Of a DNA stretch of 64,000 nt, positions 51,301 to 58,829 are shown piece after piece (positions within the stretch are counted from its first letter, which is position 1; each line of letters begins with the position of its first letter). Origin of the DNA: Nageia nagi (lineage: Eukaryota; Pinophyta). The DNA lies in NCBI GenBank assembly GCA_050084985.1, contig JBITNC010000002.1, forward strand, positions 28,520,001-28,584,000. Reading direction: 5' to 3'. The notes beneath the pieces are model-generated. The model had not been told where the DNA came from. It did no database searches and saw nothing but the letters and a program-made list of their open reading frames with translations. Made by a program: the position numbers and the translations under genes.

Positions 51301-53030
51301 TGAACTAGTACAAAACAGAGGATAATGCACTTATTATTTCAAGATTGCACAGTATTATTTAGGTAGATCAATTTGACAAAGCCTCATCCAAACAAATATA
51401 ATGTTATGAATCACAAATCTGGGGGCAACTCCAAAGGATGGACCTTTTTGATCAAATCATCAAAATAGTTTACCAATAAGCATTGATATCAAATATTCAA
51501 TAGATAATAGTTTTTCCAATTATTTATGATTTTGATCATAAACCATATTTCTCATCCTATACTAATACTAATGAAGAAAATACCAAAATTGTTGTCATCA
51601 GAAATTTACTCAATTTTCTTTATCATTAATTCTGATGATTGGTCTTTGTATGATCCTTGCATAGCAATTGTTGTTTCTCTATTTTGATAAGTGCCTATAA
51701 GGATCCCCTCTAGAGTTGTCAAACATGGTATTCAAATTTTTCTATGTTAATGAATTTCCAATTCAATCTAACAATACTAAACGGCTATTATTTTGAACAC
51801 AGCAACAGGAGTATTACACTAACAGGCAATAGAGATAACGTTGTTCTAGAATCTATCCTTGCATCGTAAAAACATAATCGCCAATGAGATAGAATCGATA
51901 GAAACAACAACCAATTGAAAAAACTGCTTTGTGTTTAGGGCCACATTCAAAGTTTAGCAACCTTTTTAAGTTCCCACTATACCATCTCCAAAAACCTGTA
52001 CAATAAAAAACCGAAGAGGTGGCGGGACTGGGAGTTGAAATTGAATCAGCACAATTAACTATAGAAACTATCAAAACCCAAATGGAAATCAATGTTTTGG
52101 GGGGCTTCAGTGAAAACTTGACAATTTTTTTCCTTTTGATTCTCAAGATACCCTGCCATTACAACATGTACAAATGATTGGCCCAAGGTAAAAGACAAAT
52201 GAAGGACTAACCCAATCAAATGCAGAATCAAGCAAAGCCTAATTGTGAAAAGATTTTGGGTGCTGCAATGAAAACTCAACAACGGTTTGAATGTTCCATA
52301 GAACTACTAAATGAACCTATATGAATGATTAACTAAAAGGAGAAATAGAATAGAAGCACGTATCCAAAATCAATCAAAAAACGGATGTGAAACCTAGTGG
52401 AGAATCATAAAAACCTTGACAACTTTTTAATACTCAAGATTCCACTATACGAATGACCATCCCAAATCCAGACATGAAATCAACTATTCTGGGCTGCATT
52501 AAAACCAGATATAGCATGGTGGCTAAGTTGTGTATGACCTGATCAACACCTATGTATATTCTGGTGTCCACTGAAGCCTTCTCAGCAAACCCAACACAGG
52601 CCCACAGGGAGACAGAATTGAAGGACTAAACTAATCAACATCCAGACTTAAAACCAATTATTTTGGCCAGCATTGAATTCTTACAAAACATTGTCCTCAA
52701 CAAGCCTAAAACATACACATATAATTATGGTGATGTGAGCATATACATACGCTAACGTGTGTGTGTGTCTATATATGAAATATTATTAGCACTGACCATT
52801 GCCAAGGCATGTTGAAGGCCCATGACTGCAGCCAAGAAGAATGACATCTTATCATCCTTGCCAAAGAAAGGAGGTAAATTCCTCCTCCCACCACAAGCAA
52901 TTCTGGGTGTGCATAAATATCCCCAATTATAGTTACCTATAACTCTCCCCCTCCACCCAGATTGCTGCTGCTCTCCTTCCCTTCTATTAGAGATCTCTTC
53001 ACCTTGCATATTAGAGCTACTGGACTCCAT
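13979..53030 (-). CDS. NCS2-family nucleobase/purine permease, first seven exons of a giant-intron gene
   Basis: Seven minus-strand exons read in order as the N-terminal half of a xanthine/uracil-type permease, a multi-pass membrane carrier importing purines or related bases. The exons are 53030-52797, 46319-46250, 36473-36384, 22923-22873, 22070-22027, 14690-14556 and 14122-13979. All introns are GT-AG and phases agree throughout (0, 1, 1, 1, 0, 0). Family hallmarks: GLQHALAM with the TM1 Gln-His pair, VGGIITPPILI, LVSAALIVSAF, SGLLSVMGITF, EDAYGHILGT, RIFPPIVTGTTIILIG and TGFKYWGGG. The NAT signature region and later membrane segments are not in view, so substrate cannot be read. Between exons 6 and 7 about eight residues usual in the family seem missing (a microexon?). 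All introns longer than 1 kb contain transposons. Confidence 0.8.
14556..14690 (-). CDS. Permease exon 6 with a cysteine-rich loop
   Basis: Acceptor GTTGACCAG, donor GGTACT|GTGAGT, 45 codons, phase 0 on both ends. The last residues SGEDAYGHILGT are the conserved start of the next NCS2 membrane segment. The preceding 31 residues contain six cysteines (for example ACTCNGVSC and GSCKSC); with exon 5 there are eight in about 45 residues. That is unusual for this variable loop and suggests a disulphide-stabilised external loop or metal binding. Confidence 0.8.
15100..15167. repeat. Perfect 26-bp inverted repeat (hairpin)
   Basis: Arms at 15100-15125 and 15142-15167 are perfect reverse complements (arm 1 begins TTTCTAGAAAATGAACATAA), with a 16-nt spacer. 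A partial third copy (CTTCTAGAAAATGAAAATAAGG) lies at 15052. It sits in intron 5 about 0.4 kb upstream of exon 6 in gene orientation. Confidence 0.9.
15640..16750. repeat. Old dispersed repeat, copy 1
   Basis: Several phrases recur in the same order at 19850-21200: AAATCTAGAGACAACACATTAATT against AAATTTAGAGACTACATTAATT, a run of GGTGGGTAG/GGTGGATGG and TGTCATCA/CATCACTAGG phrases, and AGAGGATCATG/AAAGGATCAAATG near GGATCCTCT. The copies flank the Ty3/gypsy remnant and may be its decayed LTRs. Inferred from scattered matches only. Confidence 0.35.
17099..17489. repeat. 195-bp tandem duplication
   Basis: Units 17099-17293 and 17294-17489 both begin ATTCTTATTGTCCATAAATT and differ at a handful of positions, including one extra base (ACAATCT against ACAGATCT). 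It lies inside decayed retroelement DNA in intron 5. The high identity shows that it is much younger than its surroundings. Confidence 0.9.
17580..18670 (-). pseudogene. Decayed Ty3/gypsy gag-protease region
   Basis: Minus-strand readings in several frames give pieces of a gypsy polyprotein. A gag portion occurs at about 18660-18480 (EGKIDVNSLESWIEKFNTYF, then NFTEGENALFVMLKG). A gag linker lies at about 17980-17850 (FKFVSGRGDPLSFADMGG). The post-protease region at 17740-17580 reads YAIKPLEDEVLYDVAPLD, then YDALLGLLYMWKRHGVY, a well-known gypsy consensus. Stops and frame changes are frequent, so it is dead. Reverse transcriptase and integrase are not recognisable downstream. Confidence 0.65.
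18820..19315 (+). pseudogene. Decayed 5' part of a PPR-protein gene
   Basis: Plus-strand readings with frame breaks give first a Ser/Arg/Leu-rich stretch (FLKAIPGTASRLFRLNL, PKSSLPSFRERNSLHSLQ), which has the composition of an organelle-targeting presequence but no ATG. Then at about 19040-19310 come PPR-like pieces: LTLSRQAAEA, YRYTFFTCLL, GQILHSLINRIGLKF, DLYVMYVNCGSLADARE. Stops and at least three frame changes exclude function. The fragment lies right beside the gypsy remnant but on the opposite strand. PPR genes are large, partly retro-copied families, so capture by a retroelement is a plausible origin. Confidence 0.55.
19321..19640. other. AT-rich low-complexity DNA
   Basis: Almost only A and T, with many AATTAATTA and TTATAATTTA words and self-complementary segments. 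No coding potential. It starts directly after the PPR fragment. Confidence 0.8.
19850..21240. repeat. Old dispersed repeat, copy 2, split by a MULE-like element
   Basis: Outside the transposon at 19974-20810 this resembles 15640-16750 (see that entry). The transposon insertion divides it. Confidence 0.35.
19974..20810. mobile_element. MULE-like non-autonomous element with long imperfect terminal inverted repeats
   Basis: The ends are GGAAACTTACCAAAA (19974) and its complement TTTTGGTAAGTTTCC (ending 20809), inside a 10-bp direct repeat TAGAAACAAA (19964-19973; 20811-20820). Each side is built of repeated CAAAATACC/TTTTGGTAATTT units, and at the centre is a perfect 38-bp inverted repeat (20217-20254; 20276-20313) with a 21-nt loop. 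No coding sequence. Target-site length (9-11 bp) and long repeat-built ends fit Mutator-like elements. A relative lies at 53640-54458. Confidence 0.8.
21241..22026. other. Intron 5 DNA, nothing recognised
   Basis: AT-rich, non-coding, with short unrelated open frames only. It is the part of the intron directly after exon 5 in gene orientation. Confidence 0.5.
22027..22070 (-). CDS. Probable permease exon 5
   Basis: The 44-nt exon after GGCAG encodes (V)YHDSLSVIGCNCAK and ends at CAAG|GTATAT. It starts in phase 1 and ends in phase 0, exactly as exons 4 and 6 require. The segment is the variable loop after the VPI membrane segment, so homology offers little support; its pyrimidine tract is weak. 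It may be wrong or incomplete. Confidence 0.5.
22873..22923 (-). CDS. Permease exon 4
   Basis: Acceptor TTATTTGCAG, then (G)SGLLSVMGITFSVVPI, with donor TTG|GTATGT. 51 nt, phase 1 on both sides. It corresponds to the family's TGLLSVVGTSF segment. Confidence 0.85.
22924..25646. other. Intron 3, left part: repeat-derived DNA
   Basis: Non-coding. The segment 23780-23960 resembles 49470-49660 in the same orientation (ACTCATGGCCA, CTCCTTAATGGTATG against CTCCTCAATGGTGTG, CCAAGGGCTCTAAAACCTTC against CCAAGGGATCTAAAACCTTC), so both are copies of one dispersed repeat. Its minus strand shows broken readings reminiscent of coding sequence, but I cannot name it. The hAT element at 25647 is inserted in this repeat-like DNA, which resumes at 29592. 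Confidence 0.5.
24307..24362. repeat. (TA)n microsatellite
   Basis: An uninterrupted run of about 28 TA dinucleotides, likely length-polymorphic and prone to hairpin formation or assembly error. Confidence 0.97.
25659..25745. repeat. hAT left subterminal repeats
   Basis: At least eight ACTCGG/CTCGGCA-type motifs lie within 90 bp of the left end; these are the presumed transposase-binding sites. Confidence 0.85.
26051..28802 (-). CDS. hAT transposase (BED finger, DUF659/RNase H-like core, hAT dimerisation domain), one frameshift
   Basis: Exons inferred from GT-AG sites and frame: 28802-27580, 27471-27331, 27237-26832, 26723-26508 and 26394-26051 (stop). ATG at 28802 (MASEASLPHE). Domains: a BED zinc finger (CLFCNFDMSGGINRLKYHL), the DUF659/catalytic core with SDGWEDGRGRTLI and IITDNASAYKRAG (two acidic catalytic residues), the CxxH motif TPCAAHCLDL, and the C-terminal WWEDFGSF..CSASGCERNWSIFEHIHS dimerisation domain, then an acidic tail with DQPLQDQ repeats. 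Length would be about 776 residues. In exon 1 at about 28369-28374 the frame changes within a run of six T (minus strand); one missing T restores the length arithmetic (1223 nt against 1224). It is either a disabling lesion or a homopolymer sequencing error. Confidence 0.88.
28990..29031. repeat. Two GC-rich hairpins in the hAT 5' noncoding region
   Basis: GGGGC AGC GCCCC (28990-29002) and CCCCGTC ACGA GACGGGG (29014-29031) are perfect short stem-loops side by side in otherwise AT-rich DNA, about 200 bp upstream of the transposase ATG. They could affect transcription or translation of the transposase. Confidence 0.8.
29405..29575. repeat. hAT right subterminal repeats
   Basis: At least twelve GACTCG/ACTCGCC/GGCGAGT motifs in both orientations fill the last 180 bp before the right terminus (promoter side of the transposase). 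The array is longer and more GC-rich than the one at the left end. Confidence 0.85.
29592..30779. other. Intron 3 DNA, host repeat of the hAT insertion
   Basis: Non-coding. It is rich in ATGCAAA/CAATATGCAA words and contains a duplicated phrase (GGAGCAAAACCTCATCCC at 30631 and GGAGCAAAAACTCATCCC at 30697, each followed by a GCACCAGTCA or GCCAGTCA). No element ends recognised. Confidence 0.4.
30780..34333 (-). pseudogene. Unrecognised decayed coding region, probably of a retroelement
   Basis: A long minus-strand reading starts at ATG 34333 (MASNIRPPPSRARKIQGQLF) and can be followed, with many stops and frame changes, to about 30800. The better preserved blocks are 33767-33411 (ISARREQFLPVMAKVITHLS, then RWSGVISDALCHQLAYFG), 33328-32852, and 32756-32310, which is acidic and Ser/Glu-rich. 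Lower down, at about 31500-31380, is a Lys/Glu-rich coiled-coil-like piece (ERVAKERMEAIERLSSQIY). I do not recognise the protein. No zinc knuckle, protease or polymerase motif is seen. It follows, in the same direction, the terminus at 36148 and hairpin array A, so all three may belong to one element. Confidence 0.5.
34581..35971. repeat. Hairpin-module array A
   Basis: About nine degenerate modules. Each has an outer stem (arms such as GTTGCATG/CATGCAAC at 35423-35472, or TCGCA/TGCGA at 35714-35761 and 35923-35970) around an inner hairpin GTGC AAAA GCAC (35442, 35535, 35634, 35732; a variant GTGCTTGAGCAC at 34605). The best four are spaced 93-99 bp apart. The outer arms change together (TTG/CAA against TCG/CGA), while the inner hairpin stays constant. 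The array lies in intron 3, between the MASN reading frame and the terminus at 36148. Confidence 0.75.
36069..36148 (-). mobile_element. Outward-pointing element terminus (probable LTR start), left copy
   Basis: Read on the minus strand from 36148, the sequence starts TGTTGTGCCTACACAATTAC, then a C-rich tract and AAAATTTTGC..GAGGACC. It is alignable for about 80 bp with the plus-strand sequence from 39999. TG starts suggest an LTR. The partner LTR and target duplication were not found. Confidence 0.45.
36384..36473 (-). CDS. Permease exon 3
   Basis: Acceptor TTGAACAG, then (Y)LVSAALIVSAFASFIQIL and QMKIPFTSYVLG, with donor TTAG|GTTAAC. 90 nt, phase 1 on both sides; the split Tyr and Gly codons are completed correctly by exons 2 and 4. 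It lies 236 bp from the outward-pointing terminus at 36148. Confidence 0.85.
36474..39998. other. Intron 2, left part: no recognisable element
   Basis: AT-rich, non-coding, with short unsupported open frames. No LTR, terminal repeat or tandem structure stands out. It is the longest stretch in the gene without obvious transposon hallmarks and may be older intron sequence. Confidence 0.4.
39999..40080 (+). mobile_element. Outward-pointing element terminus (probable LTR start), right copy
   Basis: It starts TGTTGTGTCCACACAACACA, with its own palindromic core TTGTGTCCACACAA, then CCCCAAAAT..GGGGACC. It resembles the minus-strand terminus at 36148. Module array B begins inside it. Confidence 0.45.
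40395..42364. repeat. Hairpin-module array B
   Basis: About ten degenerate modules with a period of about 180 bp. Each has outer arms such as TAGGCGCA/TGCGCCTA (40576-40628), TAGGCGC/GCGCCTA (42137-42191) or TAGGTGCA/TGCACCTA (42312-42364), around an inner hairpin of type CTTTGAT-NNN-ATCAAAG (perfect at 40411-40427; TTTGATCTCATCAAA near 40966; TTTGATACATCAAA near 41499). The C-G to T-A exchange between modules is made on both arms. The design matches array A: a GC-rich outer stem enclosing a short inner hairpin. Confidence 0.75.
42365..46249. other. Intron 2, right part: unassigned DNA after array B
   Basis: It may be the continuation of the element that starts at 39999. CACACACATGTTGTGTTAAG near 43358 again contains the TGTTGTG word. 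A good plus-strand splice acceptor-like site (TTGTTTCAG) lies at 44560. No protein family recognised on either strand. Confidence 0.4.
46250..46319 (-). CDS. Permease exon 2
   Basis: Acceptor TTTCCAG at 46320-46326, then VGGIITPPILISSIAGFSTE and SQA, with donor GCAT|GTACGT. The 70 nt join exon 1 in phase 0 and leave phase 1. VGGIITPP directly following HALAM is the classic NCS2 TM1-TM2 sequence. Confidence 0.85.
46320..47570. other. Intron 1 DNA, nothing recognised
   Basis: AT-rich, non-coding; only small open frames without resemblance. Confidence 0.45.
47612..49020 (-). repeat. LTR-like sequence, minus orientation
   Basis: Read on the minus strand it aligns with 58830-60115 over most of its length. 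Shared landmarks in order are GTAAGTTCCACTTG, TGATGATTGTAATATTGGCA, TTAATGGGCCTCT, ACACTTGGGGGTT, GTTGGAGGAGG, CTCCTAGGGCA and TTAGGCTCATCATAGTG. The plus copy is followed by a primer-binding site; here the corresponding position (TGCCTTTTGG) is degenerate, so this is an old element end or solo LTR in intron 1. Confidence 0.65.
49021..52082. other. Intron 1, right part: repeat-derived DNA
   Basis: Includes at 49470-49660 the second copy of the dispersed repeat described at 23780-23960. Minus-strand readings near 49500-49360 are open for a few dozen codons (YIDEENAKKHMDLSRKAS) but match no family I know. The rest is AT-rich and non-coding. Confidence 0.45.
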
Positions 53031-53771
53031 CCCTACACTCAATCATTCACTCCCCCCTCAACTGATGGGTATTTAATTTTTGCAGCTGGATATTGAACTG
53101 CAGCGCTTGGAGTATTCGAGTGTGATCACACAATGCCCATGCTTCTCCACGCATTTAAGAAGATAAAACTCTGTAACGACCACTCCTCTTTTTGACTGAA
53201 TTCTTTCTTTCTAAGGTGTGACTGATGATAGGACTAGTAGAAAGCGCCCACCAGCCTATCAAAGAACCCTTAACTGAATTATTTTGTCCGCTCCAAAAAA
53301 AACCTCTTGAGCCAATTATATAGTTGGAATTGGATGCTCAGCCACAAAAAGGCCGCATTGGGGAAAAGCTGAATCTTTGATGTTATATTTTGGCCTTTGA
53401 TTTAAAATTACTGACCAAAAAATACTGGTTTGAAATCTTTAGTTTAAGAGATTCAGCTTTTTTCTGGCCTTTCACTTTTAAGTTTCAAGTAGTAGGACAA
53501 AATACTGGGTTGAAATCCTTCTGTAAAAGATTCAGTATCATGTAAGGTTTTTTTTTTAAATAGATGAATGAGGTTGGTCTTTTGGTAGTATTTATGAGGA
53601 GATTTTAAGGAGGGTTAACAAGGGAAGGTTTTTTTTTAAGGAAATTTATTATAATATCTTTGTATGTTTATGAAATTATCAAAATATCTTTTAATCTATA
53701 AAAATTATTAAAATACCTTTATAAATTTATGAAATTATCAAAATACCCCTTAATCTATAAAAATTACTAAA
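52083..53771. repeat. Duplicated cassette, copy A (source copy with native exon 1)
   Basis: Partner of 1537-3211. Here the MULE-like element is complete, and exon 1 is followed by exons 2 to 7 in proper phase, so this is the original location. The 5' flank of the gene (53031-53639) is included in the duplicated part. Confidence 0.9.
52797..53030 (-). CDS. Permease exon 1 (start codon, N-terminus, first membrane segment)
   Basis: ATG at 53030-53028, chosen because it is the first ATG in frame; upstream only a TTG precedes it. The 78 codons end at AATG|GTCAGT. The N-terminal 60 residues are polar, with a Gln/Arg-rich stretch, as in a cytosolic tail; then a FFGKDDKMSFF linker leads into the first membrane segment containing Gln-His. 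The exon is duplicated without protein change at 2253-2486. A MULE-like element lies about 600 bp upstream. Confidence 0.85.
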
Positions 53772-54458
53772 ATACTTTTATAAATTTATGAAATTAGTAA
53801 AATATCTTTCAATCTTCAAAATTTACCAAAATATCCTTAAATTTTATAAATTAAAAAATGAAAAATATTTTAATACTTTTATAAATAAAATAATGATTGA
53901 AATATTTCATTCTATTTATTTATTATTTATAAAATTGAATACTTTTAATCATTGCAAAATTCACATCTTATATATCAATTGAATCTAGGACACCATCATA
54001 TCATATTAACATATATTTATTTAAAGAATTATAATTTAAAAAAATATTTTATTTATTTATTATTTAAACAATAACATAACTCTCCAATTTTTACAATTCA
54101 TAAAAGAATTATATTTATTTCAATTTATATAAGAATATTTATTTATTTCATTTAAAATATATATATATATATATATATATATAAACGTTCTACCCACTAT
54201 GATTTCATGTAGTTGAAAAATAACTAAAAATTTACATTTAAAAAATAAACGAATTAAATGATGTGTTAAAGGTTTACAATTTTTTTTGCATTGTTTTAAT
54301 TTTTTTTACAAGAGTATTAAAATATTTTTTTATTTTTTAATTCATGAATTTATAAGGGTATTTTGGTAATTTTTAAAGATTGAAGGGTATTTTGGTAATT
54401 TCATGAACTTATAAGTGTATTTTGGTAATTTCATGAACTTACATTTTAATAAGTTTCC
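53640..54458. mobile_element. MULE-like non-autonomous element upstream of the permease gene
   Basis: The ends are GGAAATTTATTATAATATC and the complement of GGAAACTTATTAAAATG, inside a 10-bp direct repeat TTTTTTTTAA (53630-53639; 54459-54468). The internal CAAAATACC and TTTTGGTAATTT repeats and the segment ACAATAACATAACTCTCC are shared with 19974-20810. There is a TA run at 54157-54182. It lies about 0.6 kb upstream of the start codon, in the presumed promoter region. Confidence 0.75.
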
Positions 54459-54468
54459 TTTTTTTTAA

Positions 54469-57400
54469 AAGTGAGAGTTACATTTATTTTTAAATAGTTA
54501 GTTATCATTTCAATCTATATTTATTTAAGAATGTTAAGGGAGATTAATGATGATCTATAGAATGATTATAGTGGGTTAGTACATAGTATGTATATTTTAT
54601 AGTGGAAATCAAACATAGAACATAAAATAATGCATGATCAATTCAACCAACAATCTTGAATTTTTTAAAGAAGAATAAAAGTCTTAAACCATTTGCACTA
54701 TCCCTAAAAGATGTTTGTTGTATGCAATATTATAATAAAAAATTATAACAAATTTTTTTTGTAAAAGTTGATTATCAATAAAAGGACATATATCATGAAT
54801 GAAAAATAGTAATCATTAGATATTTTAGTAATAACAGAATTATGAAAAGCCGAATAACTACCTTCTTTAAATTATTACATTGAATTTGAAAAAGTTAATG
54901 TAATATTTGAATAGGTTGATATCAAAAATTATATAAATGAAATTGTAAATATCAAAATTAAAATTTAATATTTTTCTAAATTGATTATGGGGTTGAATAT
55001 TTAACATCTTTAATTTATGTCATATTTATTAAAATTTTCATTTTATTGTGAGTTAATACTTACTTTTTTTTTTAGTTTTTTTTTTTTATAAACACATAAA
55101 TTGACTACTATAATAAAATATCTTTATGGACAATTAAAATAGACTCTTTGTTTTATTTTAGGTATTAAAAAATAAGAGATCAATTAACGGTAATATATGC
55201 ACTTTATTTAATATTACATATGGTATATTGTTATTATAATCGATATATTACATTATATTTTTTCTGGTGCAAGGATCAAGGAGTATTAAGTAAGATAACT
55301 TAGGGCTTTGATGACACATGCCTATTTAATATGCATATGATATAATTATTAGACCTTTATAAATCTCACCTACATATTTTTTATTCTTTAATATTAAATG
55401 TGATTGATGTCTATTGATACCACCTATCAAGATCTGAATTTTATCATATCATTTGAGGTTTGTTGTCTATCTTTCACTTTGTTTTCTAAAATAAGCTTAC
55501 TCTTGAAAGATTATCACTATTGATCTTCATTTCACCATCTTTTATTGAGGTTTGATATAATAAGCACTTGGTCCCAAAATTTAAAGACCCTAACATAAGT
55601 GCTCAATCCCAAAAATTACAAGCCCTAGTGTGGTGGCTCAAGAAGGAAGGTTATTTAAGTTCATATCTTGTTTATGAAGTCTTGATACCTTGCTAAGCTT
55701 ATTCTTGGCATCATATCAACATTATAGGTAAGAATAATGTGTAAATTATCTTAATTCTAGTATTGATAGAAATGTTTTGGTTTAATAACTTTAAATGATT
55801 TCTTATCTTCGTCATTATATTATTATTATTAGTTATTGTTAATTGTTCATAACTTTTTTCAAATTAAAAAGAGGCTTAGACATGGCCAAAAACATATTTT
55901 GATAATTTTTGTTCCAAGGATCTATTAAAGTAGTCCTAGAGAAGATGCTAAGTATGAAAAAGAAAGAAATTATAAAGAGAAATAAAGTGATCCCCTAGTG
56001 GAACTAAATGGGTCTTCAAGGGTTTAACTCTTTATTGAGTCACAAGAACTCCTTGGTTGCAATATTCGTTCATAGTAGCTCCTTAGTTCCAATATTGAGT
56101 CATTATAGTTCTTTGGCTACAAAAGAGTGTATTTGAGGCTTTTTTCCATTAAATATTTATCACTTTGCTCAAGATTGCACTCTAACGTCCTAGGAGTTTC
56201 AAGATGTCCATTTTCATAAGCTTCCCTCCATCATTTTTTCCCTTAATGGTGCTATTGATTTTTCCCTCAATCGCATGGAGGTTAACTATCAAATAGACAT
56301 CCTTATTTTCTAATGATTTTCCAATATAGCTTCAATATTTAAGGATGTAATAACATTGAATTCTTCCTAGAATTTGTTTCTTTTCTGTCAAGGATCATCT
56401 CTTTTTGAAAGGTGCTCAACTTAGGTTCATTGTAGCATGGATTCAATTTCTTTGATTGAATCTTCCTCTAACAATGTGTACAAGTAGGTTGATAAAGTAA
56501 TGATTCATTAGAGTGAAATATAGAATTTTGAACATTGTCTATAGTTGATGATTCTTACAAAGTTTGTTCAGAAGAAAATATTCACAAATTATCAACTCCT
56601 TATCAAGCCAAGTGGAAGGTTAGGTACCATCCACATAGTCTTCTCAATGCCTTATGCTTTAGATTTTCTATTGGGATCCATTTTTTGTACAAGATAAGCT
56701 TTCCTTGCAATTACTCATTATATGCAACAAAAATTCCTTCCTTCATCAATTCTCCTTTATTTGAAATAACAATATAAGTTTCATTCACCATCCCATTGAA
56801 TCCTATAAACAAGTTAAATGTGCTAGGAATTTTGCACCAAGGACATTAGTGGCTTTTTGGAGTAAGTTTCTTGATATTTTTAGTCGATATAAGCCTTGCC
56901 ATTTTATTTTATATATTTTTTTCTTTGATTTTTATTTCTTCGTTAGGGTTTTTATTGCCTACAAATACCCTAGAAAGTAGCATTAAATGAATCATGTTAA
57001 GTTCATTTTCAGTATATCAGGGTTCTCTTCCCCTCAAATTTTGCATGAACAATAGCTTGGATTTGGTCACTAATGTCTTCAGATCTACAAGTGAATAAGA
57101 ATTTTATCATTTTAGTCATTTTTTGTATGTCCTTCTGAGTTGTCTTCCTTTTCATATGCACCCACATCGATCCCATGCATCAAATTGTTGCACTCCATCT
57201 TTATTATTTTTATTCATAACCATTATTTCATTATTATATTTTTTATCATTATTGAATAATTATTAGATACATGTGATTATTTGATTATTAAATCTCTTTT
57301 TAAGTATTTTCAAATTAGTGAACCTGAGTCTTTTTTGGCAAACCTTGAGGTTTGTTGTATTGTGCAATTTCATAAGTTTTTAGGTTTTGCCATAATTAAT

Positions 57401-58829
57401 TTTCATGACCATTTAACCTAAATATAGTTTATTAAAACTTTGAAATCATTAAGAACTAAAGGATTTTTTATGGTAAAATATTTTTATAGTAAACCCTTGA
57501 TTTTGAAGGTCATATTGTTAGATTTGGCAAGTTCTGATATGTTAAAATTGATTCCAAGTCATAGATATTTATAGCAATAAAGTATGTTTTATTTCATAAT
57601 AGGTTGGATGTTGATTCCTACTACTTATATGCTTGAATTTATCAAAGATGGATTTAATGTTATATTAGATGCATTTACACCACAAATTGGAAATATAATT
57701 GTAATGGTTATCTTCCTGTACATCCACCATTACAAATATTTTAAGGAGAAAAATAGTTGCATAATATTGGAGTTAATTTTTTTTATTAACCAATAATGAT
57801 CTAATCCATTATTTTAATGGATTCATGTACAAATTTTATAATAATTCCTCACTAATTATAGGCATACATTAGTTTTCTACTTTTGTTTCTTATAATAGCA
57901 ATCTTTTGCCATCTTTTGAGAATTGGAGGACTCATTAGTTTATATCTCAAACTATTACCTCCATAAAATAATCTAAAATTATTTAAGCTTATAATAAGGT
58001 ATGAACTAATAAATGGAGTTAATATTTATACTCTATATTCCCTTAATCACATATAGTTATAGGTTACTTATTAATAACTTATTTTCTTTTAATATTTTTC
58101 TAATGGCAATGTATAGTTGTAGATAGTTTAGAATGATAATTCCAAATCACACAATAGTTTTTTATAAGTTATATTATGCTCATGTATTAAAATATTCATA
58201 CAACTTGTAAGATTAACAATGTTAACATATACTCACCATGTTGGTATTAATTTATACAATTAGAAATTAAAAAATCTTCCAATTGTAAAAACATCATATA
58301 AAACTATCTTTCATACATATATCTTCAACAATGTGATCAATTTTCAATTATCATAAAGATTTTATAAGATGCTTCAATCATTACAAGTAAATCCTTATTC
58401 TCCTTATTTCAAATTATGCATTAAATATATTTACTTGTTCACATTGAACTCAAGTATCATTTATAATTTTAATGTTCCCAATTTGTAAGATTTTATTCTT
58501 TTTTTGTTTTAAGGAGATTTCATCTTCTACAAGGAAGAAATTGACATTTCATCACTTGAAATGGAAAGAAGACCTTGCACCAATCATTTTGATAAGTTAC
58601 ACGATTAGGTTTCATCAAGAAACGAAGTAGTTATGGATTTTGAAGTTTGCCTCTCAAACCAATTTTCTAATATCGTTCACACATGGGAATACAAAATTTC
58701 CTTTCCATTTGACCATTTAGAAGGTCATGTATTTCTCCTAATAATGTGCAATTATTGTTTTATTAATTTAGGTGCGATTTATATTCAGTTAGGAATAATT
58801 TCAATATTTGTAATAAATGGCCCAATTTT
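54469..58829. other. AT-rich DNA upstream of the permease gene, nothing recognised
   Basis: Over 4 kb without coding resemblance, with very high AT content up to about 55300 and short phrases repeated locally near 56000-56120 (TTGAGTCA..CTCCTTGG, TTGAGTCATTATAGTTCTTTGG). No element ends recognised. Confidence 0.45.

Noticed and set aside
53630-53639. Chance explanation for the TTTTTTTTAA direct repeat of the second MULE-like element
   Set aside because: The sequence is simple, but length and placement match the 10-bp repeat of the first element and the ends are correct, so I kept it as a target duplication with reduced confidence.
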